A stretch of DNA of 64,000 nt from Candidatus Saccharibacteria bacterium HGW-Saccharibacteria-1 (GTDB lineage Bacteria; Patescibacteriota; Saccharimonadia; Saccharimonadales; Saccharimonadaceae): the NCBI GenBank assembly GCA_002839415.1, contig PGXZ01000003.1:1-64000 (forward strand). Reading direction: 5' to 3'. Shown piece after piece: positions 34,216 to 41,409 of the stretch; position 1 is the first letter of the stretch, and each line of letters starts with the position of its first letter. The notes under the pieces are model-generated. The model had not been told where the DNA came from. It saw only the letters and a program-made list of their open reading frames with translations, and ran no database searches. Position numbers and translations under genes: made by a program.

Positions 34216-35791
34216 TTTTAGCCAACTCTTTGGTAGCTTTTTCATATCGAGTTAAAAATGAACTATCGCCATCTTCGATACGTTTTTTGTATTCATTTTG
34301 ACGAGCGGTTAATTTGCTGACTCTTTTGTTTTTATCTTTTCTTTCATTTTCACTTCTTTGAGCGTCAACTTTGATTTTATTTTGTTGTTTGTATATTTGC
34401 TCGGGGTTTTTGCCTTTTTGAAAAATAATATGACAACCAACGCAAACCTTACAGCCTCCGACTTTGGTTTTGTTTGGCAGCCAGCTAATTTCGCCACGAC
34501 TGGGGCAATTACCTATTCGACAAACGTCAAAACTTTCTTGTCCAAAGTTTTTGAGTCTATTCATCGAGCCAAAGGCAAGCGATAATATGCCTTCGTCTGA
34601 CAACCCTGTACTGTCGCCTTCTTCGCCACCATTGAATTCAGGGCAGCTAAGACTTTCATAATTAAGGCCATTTGCGGTCGCCATTTGACCAAAATGGGAT
34701 GCGGTGTCACGAGTTGCTTGGCTGTTATTGATATTTTTGGTTAGCTCTGCAATTGTTTCTTTGTCGGCATTATCGACTGAACTCGCGATTGTTTTGATGA
34801 CGAGGTTAAGTTGATTTCTGATTGATTTGGTGGTCAACTTTTGACCTACTGTTGTATTGATGTCCAATTTTAACTCTTTGTAAAACTTCGATAATTCTGA
34901 TGTCATTACGCCATCGCTATTTTCAATTAGTTTAATGGCGTCCAGATATATGTTTGTAACCCCGGATAGTTGCTTTACTTTTTCCAGACCATTAAATATT
35001 TCGCTATGCTTTTTGATTTCAATTCCATGCCTAAATTTCTTGTTGGTTTTTTCATATAAAAGTTGATCATAAACGCCAACGTAATATTCGATTGCTTCGT
35101 CTATATCTTCTAAATCAGGCTCATTTATCTCATAGCAGTTCCGTAGGATATCGATATTGTTTTTATTGTCGCTACTAATACCAAATTCTGCACGCATATC
35201 GTTAAATTGTTGAACGCTAGAATTATGTAATGTAAAAAAACCACCTTCTATATTTTTTTCATCTAATTTACGAAATATACGATTAAATGCATATTCTTCC
35301 TTTGCTCCGATTGGTGGCGATTCGACAACAAAATTTGCTCCGATTGATGCGTCAACAAACCATTCAACAAGCTTTTCAACTTCTTCCATTTCAACTTGGG
35401 CTCTAGCTAATTCAATTGCCAGTTCTGGGTGGCTGATGCACACTCTTTGCCATGTTTCTAGGTTGTTTTTAGTCATCGTTCGCATCGACACATTGTCATT
35501 GACCGAAATAAAATCAGAATTATCAAAATTAAATTGTAATTTGTTTATAATAAACGCTTCTTTGTTTTTTAAACGCTCCGAGGTGGTTGTTTCGATGTCC
35601 TCTTTAATGCCAGCCAGTGATTCGTCGCCACGTTTAATATAGTCACACAGATGAATGACTGGGTCGTTGATGCTAATTTCGCACCTTTCGATCGCTAGAC
35701 TGCCCAGCTCGACGGTCCATCTGTCTCTGCTTTTTTCCAAGGTTGAGCGCTTGGTCTCGCGCGCTTCATTGAAACTTACAATTTCACCCAT
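34205..35791 (-). CDS. Unknown 528-aa protein under a cobalamin-type riboswitch, with a C-terminal Cys cluster
   Basis: Soluble, largely helical and acidic protein with no membrane segment. Near residues 420-455 it has CRIGNC, about 20 residues, then CKVCVGC, a probable zinc (or other metal) site of four to five Cys. A basic tail with RVSKLTARQNEYKKR follows. No family was recognised. ATG at 35791 has GGGGA upstream, and a cobalamin riboswitch fills the whole leader, so expression should fall when B12 is abundant. Genes under such control usually serve B12 import, B12-independent isoenzymes or cobalt handling. This protein resembles none of these. Confidence 0.75.
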   Translation of the reverse strand: MGEIVSFNEARETKRSTLEKSRDRWTVELGSLAIERCEISINDPVIHLCDYIKRGDESLAGIKEDIETTTSERLKNKEAFIINKLQFNFDNSDFISVNDNVSMRTMTKNNLETWQRVCISHPELAIELARAQVEMEEVEKLVEWFVDASIGANFVVESPPIGAKEEYAFNRIFRKLDEKNIEGGFFTLHNSSVQQFNDMRAEFGISSDNKNNIDILRNCYEINEPDLEDIDEAIEYYVGVYDQLLYEKTNKKFRHGIEIKKHSEIFNGLEKVKQLSGVTNIYLDAIKLIENSDGVMTSELSKFYKELKLDINTTVGQKLTTKSIRNQLNLVIKTIASSVDNADKETIAELTKNINNSQATRDTASHFGQMATANGLNYESLSCPEFNGGEEGDSTGLSDEGILSLAFGSMNRLKNFGQESFDVCRIGNCPSRGEISWLPNKTKVGGCKVCVGCHIIFQKGKNPEQIYKQQNKIKVDAQRSENERKDKNKRVSKLTARQNEYKKRIEDGDSSFLTRYEKATKELAKITS

Positions 35792-35801
35792 TTACTAAAA
35801 T

Positions 35802-35958
35802 ATCCCCTACTCTCAATCGAGCAGAGGTCTAAAAGCTATCAAATAGATAAAGACTACTCCTGCTCGGGAGATTTAAGCTGTATCGGACTTGATATAAATA
35901 TCTTACCGTTGCGGCACAGTTCCGGATTTTCACCGGATTCCAGCATTTGATTTGTTAA
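35802..35958 (-). promoter_or_regulatory. Cobalamin (B12) riboswitch
   Basis: On the minus strand GGAATCCGGTGAAAATCC (35942-35925), GAACTGTGCCGCAACGGTAAG and AAGTCCGATACAGC reproduce the B12-box core: GGGAA, GGTGAAAATCC, CnG, CCGC-AACnGTAA, and AGnCnG-AnAC. A GCTG/CAGC helix closes it. Downstream, CGAGCAGGAG (about 35852) can pair with CTCTGCTCG, and CTCCC can pair with the GGGGA Shine-Dalgarno sequence, giving a translational on/off choice. The family is an established ligand-binding RNA. The exact boundaries are approximate. Confidence 0.85.
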
Positions 35959-35965
35959 TGATTTA

Positions 35966-35993
35966 ATTATAACTAATTGATGAATAATGTCCA
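35966..35993 (-). promoter_or_regulatory. Promoter of the riboswitch transcript
   Basis: Minus-strand TGGACA (35993-35988), 16-nt spacer, TATAAT (35971-35966). Confidence 0.75.
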
Positions 35994-36016
35994 GGTTTTG
36001 GGGATTTTTTAAGTAG

Positions 36017-36448
36017 CTAATTGTTTTGTTTCATGGTTAGGTTATATTTAACACTATTAGTCTTATTAAATCCAAGACTTTCATAAAGGTGATGGGCATC
36101 GTATGCCGTGTCTAAACATGTTAAATTGATAGAGTTGTATCCGTTCTTTTTTGCAAAATCAAACACATATTCAAACATAGTTTTTGCTATTTTTTTACCA
36201 CGATATTCTTTTTTTACGCAAACATTAAATATTTCTAATGTTGGTTGAAATGAAAACGTAAATAAATCAATACGGTACAAAGTAATGCTCCCGACTATTT
36301 CATCAACGTTCTTGGCGACGATAATAGTGTAATTTGTGTCATTCTCGTCATAATTATATGCTTTAATTTCATTGCTTCCGTCAAAGCATATATCTATTAA
36401 TTTTTTGTATTTTGCTATATCCTGTTGTTTTAGTTTCTCGATAATCAT
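36017..36448 (-). CDS. GNAT-family N-acetyltransferase
   Basis: 143 aa, a single GNAT domain. Acetyl-CoA binding motif A reads VKKEYRGKKIAKTMFEYVF (near residues 78-96), followed by NLTCLDTAYDAHHLYESLGF, the usual motif B. Substrate is unknown; small metabolites or protein N termini are typical. It is divergent from the Nudix gene, with TGC-TAGTAT ending 6 nt before its ATG and no Shine-Dalgarno sequence. Confidence 0.88.
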   Translation of the reverse strand: MIIEKLKQQDIAKYKKLIDICFDGSNEIKAYNYDENDTNYTIIVAKNVDEIVGSITLYRIDLFTFSFQPTLEIFNVCVKKEYRGKKIAKTMFEYVFDFAKKNGYNSINLTCLDTAYDAHHLYESLGFNKTNSVKYNLTMKQNN

Positions 36449-36454
36449 AAATTG

Positions 36455-36463
36455 ATACTAGCA
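36455..36463 (-). promoter_or_regulatory. Extended -10 of the GNAT gene, leaderless type
   Basis: Minus-strand TGC-TAGTAT ending 6 nt before the ATG at 36448. Confidence 0.5.
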
Positions 36464-36492
36464 TACATTCACCGTTTTACTATTCTATTTGT

Positions 36493-36498
36493 TATACT
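36493..36498 (+). promoter_or_regulatory. -10 box of the Nudix gene, leaderless type
   Basis: TATACT ending 6 nt before the ATG at 36505. Confidence 0.5.
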
Positions 36499-36504
36499 AA
36501 TTTT

Positions 36505-37005
36505 ATGAATACGCCAGATCTAATTAGAGAGTTTGAATACAAAGGAAGTCAAATAAGAGTTGAATGGTTTGATTTAGTCGGCAAAGATGTGCCAGATCTA
36601 AAATGGGAACGAATCTATGCTATTGGTGATATCGATGGTTTAGTGCCGGTTGTTTGCTATGAGAATGATCACGACAATTTGCCGGGCGGCGGAGTCGAAC
36701 CAGGCGAAACAGCCGAGCAAGCTCTAATACGCGAAATTGATGAAGAATTGAATATGGGTGTAGTGTCATGGAGGCCGTTAGGCTACCAATCTTGGACCGA
36801 AATCAGTCCGAATCCAAAAACAAGCCTATCATTGAGGGTTTGTGCAAAATTTGTTAAAAAGGGTGAATTTGAAAACGACCCAGGAGGTGCAGTCATTGGT
36901 TATAAGCTGGTCCCCCTTGAAAAGTTAAATCATTGCATTGAATATGGAACTGTTGGTGACCGAATGATTGAGCTAGTTAAAGCTGTTCAACTTAAAACTG
37001 ACTAA
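36505..37005 (+). CDS. Nudix hydrolase
   Basis: 166 aa. The Nudix box is complete: GGGVEPGETAEQALIREI then DEELNM, fitting GX5EX7REUXEEXGU with a hydrophobic end. It hydrolyses a nucleoside diphosphate linked to another group, with Mg2+ bound by the Glu cluster. The substrate is not evident. The next gene, at 37084, has its own ribosome site and a 78-nt gap. Confidence 0.9.
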   Translation: MNTPDLIREFEYKGSQIRVEWFDLVGKDVPDLKWERIYAIGDIDGLVPVVCYENDHDNLPGGGVEPGETAEQALIREIDEELNMGVVSWRPLGYQSWTEISPNPKTSLSLRVCAKFVKKGEFENDPGGAVIGYKLVPLEKLNHCIEYGTVGDRMIELVKAVQLKTD

Positions 37006-37083
37006 ATCGAGTTTCAATTATATTTACAAAGATTATGCTAATTTAACTATATGTTGTAAAATTAAATAAAGGGGTAAAAGAAT

Positions 37084-37545
37084 ATGATTGATACGAAGAA
37101 AACTTTATACAGATTACCAAGACAAGGCCAAATCGCGGGTGTTTGCGCGGGGTTAGCTGAATATTTGGATATAGATGTTACGCTAATGAGGGTTATTTGG
37201 GTTGTCTCGATCTTTATAACTGGTGGTGCGTCTATTTTGTTGTATTTAATTTTAGCTGTCGTAGTACCATCATCTAACGAAAAAATCACTTTAAAAACTA
37301 AGGCTGCTCGAGCTGCCGAAACTGACGAAACTTTTGGTGAAAAAATGCACAATATGGGCAAAGATATCCAGACTAATGCTGGTACAGACCGAGTTAGAAA
37401 TATCATTGGTTTCTGTTTGCTGGTTTTGGGGGTTTGGTTGCTGTTGGTTCAATTCTTTCCCCAATGGATGTCTTTCCGTTGGGACTTTATTTGGCCAGTG
37501 ATTTTAATAATTGCCGGTGTTCTAATTATCATTAGGAGAAAATAA
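37084..37545 (+). CDS. PspC-domain membrane protein with LiaI-like C-terminal part
   Basis: 153 aa. The PspC domain (RLPRQGQIAGVCAGLAEYLDIDVTLMRVIWVV) is followed by a charged linker and two more membrane helices with FFPQWMSFRWDFIWPVILIIAG, the short-helix pair seen in LiaI/DUF5668. PspC proteins sense envelope stress. AAGGGG stands 9 nt before the ATG. It forms a two-gene unit with the LiaF-like gene 2 nt downstream. Confidence 0.88.
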   Translation: MIDTKKTLYRLPRQGQIAGVCAGLAEYLDIDVTLMRVIWVVSIFITGGASILLYLILAVVVPSSNEKITLKTKAARAAETDETFGEKMHNMGKDIQTNAGTDRVRNIIGFCLLVLGVWLLLVQFFPQWMSFRWDFIWPVILIIAGVLIIIRRK

Positions 37546-37547
37546 CT

Positions 37548-38516
37548 ATGTCAAACGAATCTGAAGATGTAAATCAGACAAGCCAAAACGTTCATCACAA
37601 TCACAAATCTCGATCTAAAAATAAATCAGGCTGGTCGGTTAATAAATTATTCTGGGGACTATTATTAGTATTGGTTGGTGGTTTGATGCTGGCGAGTAAC
37701 TTTGGTTTGATTGACGTTAAATGGGCTAATATCTGGCGGTTATGGCCACTAATAATTATTTCGGCTGGTTTGTCTGTGATGTCGTTTAAGAGTGTTGTTT
37801 GGCGCATTTTGATGGTTCTGCTAGTTATTTTATCGCTTGGCGCTATCACCTGGGTGGTTATTGGTGATAATACTGGGTTAAGTCCAATTAACTCGCAGAA
37901 CACCTCGGTTTACAAGATTTCAAATGACATCAAGCGTGCCGAAATCAGCGTCAAAGCTGGTGCAAGTGTGCTAAAAATAAATTCTGTTAATCAAAAAGAG
38001 GTTGCAAAAGTACGTCTTGATAGTAACGTTGCTACCTTGGCAAAAAACTCGAATCAAAGTGGTGAAAATCAGCAAATCGAGTTTAGCATGACAGATGTCA
38101 GTAATTGGTGGGCTGGTGATGTGCGTAATAATTGGGATGTAAAGTTAACTAATGATTTGCCGTTAACGCTAAATGTTGACGCTGGTGCGTCTGACACTCA
38201 GATTGATACTTCCAGTGCCCAACTTGATGAAATGAATATCAAGGCTGGTGCTAGTAGTTTGAAGGTTAAACTTGGCAGCATCGAGAATATATCCAATTTA
38301 AACATTGATTCAGGTGCAAGTTCTATCGTAGTCAAAGTTCCATCTGGGATTGGTGTAAAATTGAAAATTGAGGGTGGCTTGACGACTAATCACCTAGCTG
38401 ACCTAAATGAAACCGTCAAGAATACGTTTCAATCACCGAATTATTCACAGTCGCAAAAGCAAATCAATATTACAGCAAAAATTGGCGTTTCGTCATTTAC
38501 GATCGAACGTTATTAG
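37548..38516 (+). CDS. LiaF-like envelope stress protein (DUF5668 + toastrack beta domain)
   Basis: 322 aa: a polar His/Lys/Ser-rich N terminus, four short membrane helices with KWANIWRLWPLIIISAG (the same W-P motif as its neighbour), then an extracytoplasmic beta-repeat domain with recurring D/K-AGAS motifs (VKAGASVLKI, VDAGASDTQI, IKAGASSLKV, IDSGASSIVV). This is the layout of LiaF and of DUF4097-type toastrack proteins, which control LiaRS-like responses to wall damage. AGGAGA lies 8 nt before the ATG. Coupled to pspC. Confidence 0.85.
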   Translation: MSNESEDVNQTSQNVHHNHKSRSKNKSGWSVNKLFWGLLLVLVGGLMLASNFGLIDVKWANIWRLWPLIIISAGLSVMSFKSVVWRILMVLLVILSLGAITWVVIGDNTGLSPINSQNTSVYKISNDIKRAEISVKAGASVLKINSVNQKEVAKVRLDSNVATLAKNSNQSGENQQIEFSMTDVSNWWAGDVRNNWDVKLTNDLPLTLNVDAGASDTQIDTSSAQLDEMNIKAGASSLKVKLGSIENISNLNIDSGASSIVVKVPSGIGVKLKIEGGLTTNHLADLNETVKNTFQSPNYSQSQKQINITAKIGVSSFTIERY

Positions 38517-38558
38517 TATATTTTATGCTTTAGTCTGTCAAAGTATAATATAAATTGT

Positions 38559-38564
38559 TATACT
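38559..38564 (+). promoter_or_regulatory. -10 box of the K+ channel gene, leaderless type
   Basis: TATACT ending 6 nt before the ATG at 38571. TGTCAA at 17-nt spacing is a poor -35. Confidence 0.5.
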
Positions 38565-38570
38565 GTGATT

Positions 38571-38909
38571 ATGAATCAAGGTCAACCAGATTTAAAAGAT
38601 TTATCACGGCTGATTAAAGTTTTAATCCCTATGCTTGCCGCTTTTGTCACACTGGGTGTAGTCTTTTACCATTTTACCGAGAAATGGAGTTGGTTTGATA
38701 GCTTGTGGTTTACAATCGTAACTATTGCGACGATTGGTTACGGTGATTTTGTGCCGCATACTTTTGCGGGCAAAGTATTTACAATGTTTTATGTCTTTAT
38801 TGGTATAGGATTGTTCGTTTTTGTTGCTAACACTTTCTTGCGTTATCAGGCGATTCGCAGTATCCAGGCTCGTAAAACGAGAAAAGAAAAAAATGGCAAA
38901 CAAGATTAA
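38571..38909 (+). CDS. Two-helix potassium channel (KcsA/Ion_trans_2 type)
   Basis: 112 aa: M1 helix (about residues 14-33), pore helix, selectivity filter TIATIGYGDFVP, then M2 (FTMFYVFIGIGLFVFVANTF) and a short basic tail. TIGYGD is the K+ filter, and four copies form the pore. ATG 38571 is chosen over the in-frame GTG 38565 because a TATACT ends 6 nt before it. The next gene starts inside its last 17 nt. Confidence 0.92.
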   Translation: MNQGQPDLKDLSRLIKVLIPMLAAFVTLGVVFYHFTEKWSWFDSLWFTIVTIATIGYGDFVPHTFAGKVFTMFYVFIGIGLFVFVANTFLRYQAIRSIQARKTRKEKNGKQD

Positions 38910-39783
38910 CCTTGCGGACAAAAACGAAAAGCCAAAATCAAAATTAGGCCGCGGCTTGATAGTGGCGACAATTGTTGCGGGATTTTTGTTAGTAATTGCC
39001 AACTCTGCCCTGTGGGTTAATCGAGCCTTATTTAACGTCGATACGTTTTCGACTATCGCGGAAAAATCACTGCTTTCTGAATCTAGTCGTAATGCATTGG
39101 CTAGTGAGATAGTTGATACAGCGCTTGCAGACAGGCCTATGGTCAAGAATGTCGCTGGCGATACGATAACTAAACTTATATCAGGACTGCTCGGCAGTAA
39201 TCAGGCTGAGACTGGTGTCAAAAAGATAATCTCGAGGATTCACTTGGCGATAACTAGTGAAAATCCTAAAAATATTGAATATGATTTAACCGGAATTAAA
39301 TCTGTAATTGATAAAATTATTACATTGATTGGAAAAGATGAGTCGACTTCATCGGTTAGCAAAATTCCAGACAAATTAGTAATATTAGATGTAAGTAATT
39401 TGCCGAAGTTGTATATTTATGGAGTTGTTTTTTTATGGGTGGCTCCGTTTGCTTTGATATGCGCAGCGATAATTTTGGCCCGACCGCACATAATTAGACG
39501 CCGATTAGACGCAAATATATTGACGTTTCAGGGTTTTGCAGTTGTTGGTGCGAGTGTAATGGCGCTACTAATTGGCCCTCTATTTAGGCCAACTATACTA
39601 GCCCGAATCCCAACATCTGATTTGCGGATAGTTGTTCAAGATGTTTATGACGCGTTTATCGCAAACTTTAACGCCCAGACAATGTGGTTATTTGACCTTG
39701 GGTTAGTAATCTTAGCTGTTGCTGTGATTGTATTTATTTACAATCGTTTTATTATAAAGTGGATCGAATCAAGAGAAGCTTGA
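38893..39783 (+). CDS. Hypothetical membrane protein, 296 aa
   Basis: Start set at ATG 38893, since the upstream in-frame extension to 38821 only mirrors the K+ channel gene. Layout: basic N terminus, TM1 (about residues 20-42), an extracytoplasmic domain of about 120 residues beginning WVNRALFNVDTFSTIAEKSLL, then three membrane helices and a short basic end. Actinobacteria have similarly built membrane proteins with a VDTF-like motif after TM1; function is unknown. The 17-nt overlap implies co-translation with the channel. Confidence 0.75.
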   Translation: MANKINLADKNEKPKSKLGRGLIVATIVAGFLLVIANSALWVNRALFNVDTFSTIAEKSLLSESSRNALASEIVDTALADRPMVKNVAGDTITKLISGLLGSNQAETGVKKIISRIHLAITSENPKNIEYDLTGIKSVIDKIITLIGKDESTSSVSKIPDKLVILDVSNLPKLYIYGVVFLWVAPFALICAAIILARPHIIRRRLDANILTFQGFAVVGASVMALLIGPLFRPTILARIPTSDLRIVVQDVYDAFIANFNAQTMWLFDLGLVILAVAVIVFIYNRFIIKWIESREA

Positions 39784-39793
39784 GCTTAGTGTT

Positions 39794-40846
39794 TTAGCGG
39801 TTCAACCGCTTATTCTGTTTTTCAATTATCGCTGCCTGTTCTTTGTTAAGCTCGCTGTATTCTTTGCTGTTTTGGGTTAACTGATCTTTTTGTTTGTCGG
39901 TTAGGTCAAATACGCGTAGCAAAATACTATCGATGTCTTTGGTAATCGTACGCGCGGTCGCTAGACTCACCTGTTCGGCGTTAATGACTAGTTTGTTGGT
40001 TTGTTCGTTCCTGAAGCTGCTAGTTTCTTTATCAAAAATCTCTAGCCGTTTAATCGCGTTGTTGGCGTCTTTTTTAGGTAATTTGCTAATAGCTTTTTCA
40101 TATTGATCACGTAAGCTCAAGATTGTGATCAAATCCCATTTTTTGTCCAAAATGTCAATCAGCACCCCGCCGCTCATGGCTGTGATTGAATTAAGTCGGT
40201 TTTTAATCTCGTACAAGCGGTCGCTTTCGGCTGTTAGGACTTGTCTTTGTTCTGCCTCGATTTGTAATATGACTTTTTTCCGCACTGATTTAGAGTCGCA
40301 TGGGTCGATGACGGCGATATTGTTCTTTTTGGCAGCTGCTTTGTAGGCCAGATAATCGGTTTGATGATTTTTTAGTTGCAAGATATCGGCTTCGGGCTTT
40401 GATACCAGCATTCGTAGATGTTTGCGTTGCTTTTTATAGACACTTTTCTTGAACTTTTTATTGATAGGATAAACGCCTAATATAAATTTATTCAAAATTT
40501 CGGCTTTGCGCTTGGTAATGATTTGGTCAAGTTCGGCTTGGATTTCGTCTTTGTCTAGATACAAATTCTTTGCAAGTGATTTTTTAAAGTTTGCATCTTT
40601 GTGTTTTTCTTCAAGGTTATTATTTAGGGGTAGCAGCTCGTTTTCCCAGGCTGCCAGCACACTTTGACTCTCGACACATTTGCCGTCTAGTTTTTTTAAT
40701 ATTGAACGCTCTTTTTTGCTAAACGCACCGAAAACTTTCGAGGCTTCAGTCCTAAATTCTTCAACATTAGTCGAAATCATTTTTGCTATACTTAGCTTAG
40801 TCGATTGCGCGTTTTCTTTGCTGCTGGTTGCTGATTCTTTTGTCAT
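39794..40846 (-). CDS. Hypothetical coiled-coil protein, 350 aa
   Basis: Very rich in Lys, Glu and Gln, almost entirely helical, with no membrane segment or signal. It has long heptad-like stretches (residues 40-130 and 200-345) and a basic patch FKKSVYKKQRKHLRML near residue 150. No family was recognised. The ATG lies 1 nt after the stop of the 40848-41342 gene, so the two genes form a coupled operon. Confidence 0.7.
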   Translation of the reverse strand: MTKESATSSKENAQSTKLSIAKMISTNVEEFRTEASKVFGAFSKKERSILKKLDGKCVESQSVLAAWENELLPLNNNLEEKHKDANFKKSLAKNLYLDKDEIQAELDQIITKRKAEILNKFILGVYPINKKFKKSVYKKQRKHLRMLVSKPEADILQLKNHQTDYLAYKAAAKKNNIAVIDPCDSKSVRKKVILQIEAEQRQVLTAESDRLYEIKNRLNSITAMSGGVLIDILDKKWDLITILSLRDQYEKAISKLPKKDANNAIKRLEIFDKETSSFRNEQTNKLVINAEQVSLATARTITKDIDSILLRVFDLTDKQKDQLTQNSKEYSELNKEQAAIIEKQNKRLNR

Positions 40847-40847
40847 A

Positions 40848-41342
40848 TTATCGTACCTGTGTCCTTAGATATGAGAAATCAAGGGCTTTTTGCCATTGTC
40901 GCCATATCTTGTTATATTGGCGAATTTCGCCGTTAATTTTGCTAATCTTTACAAGTGCTGGGCTGTATGGAGTTAAGGTTTTATAGTACGCGATTTCTTT
41001 TGCGCTAGTGGGTTTAAGATTTGGAAAAACTGATCTAAACAGTCTGTATCCAAAACGTAAAAAATAATCCCGATCGCCACCCGGTGGTAAGTATTCGTCG
41101 GCTTCCATACCCATGGATTTAATCAGGCTTTTTACGTCAGCTAGTGACATCGCGTCATCAGATTGACAAAGCGCGTAAATGACATTTCGGTCACTTTTAA
41201 TGATTGTCGTACGCGAACTGTGGCTGGTTGGTGCTTCGAACAGTAGAAAATCTTTTATTCGCAAATCGACATCAAAATTAGATTTGCAGAAATTCTCTAC
41301 TTTAGAAATGGTTGATATGTTGCTATTTAACACTTCCGTCAT
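40848..41342 (-). CDS. Hypothetical protein, 164 aa
   Basis: Soluble. The first 75 residues look like a small alpha/beta domain (SSRTTIIKSDRNVIYALCQ), and the rest is helical and aromatic (YFLRFGYRLFRSVFPNL). No family was recognised. The promoter is close to consensus (TTGACA-17-TATTAT), 9 nt before the ATG, and there is no Shine-Dalgarno sequence. It is coupled to the downstream coiled-coil gene. Confidence 0.7.
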   Translation of the reverse strand: MTEVLNSNISTISKVENFCKSNFDVDLRIKDFLLFEAPTSHSSRTTIIKSDRNVIYALCQSDDAMSLADVKSLIKSMGMEADEYLPPGGDRDYFLRFGYRLFRSVFPNLKPTSAKEIAYYKTLTPYSPALVKISKINGEIRQYNKIWRQWQKALDFSYLRTQVR

Positions 41343-41351
41343 ATTAGTGCC

Positions 41352-41380
41352 ATAATAACACGGTTGTGTGTAAATGTCAA
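41352..41380 (-). promoter_or_regulatory. Near-consensus promoter, near-leaderless type
   Basis: Minus-strand TTGACA (41380-41375), 17-nt spacer, TATTAT (41357-41352), then 9 nt to the ATG at 41342. Confidence 0.75.
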
Positions 41381-41409
41381 GTATGTACTATAATCTAAAA
41401 TCGTTGTGG

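Noticed and set aside
38821-38892. Longer start for the 296-aa membrane protein
   Set aside because: The added 24 residues are an out-of-frame copy of the K+ channel coding sequence and there is no ribosome site. ATG 38893 fits better.
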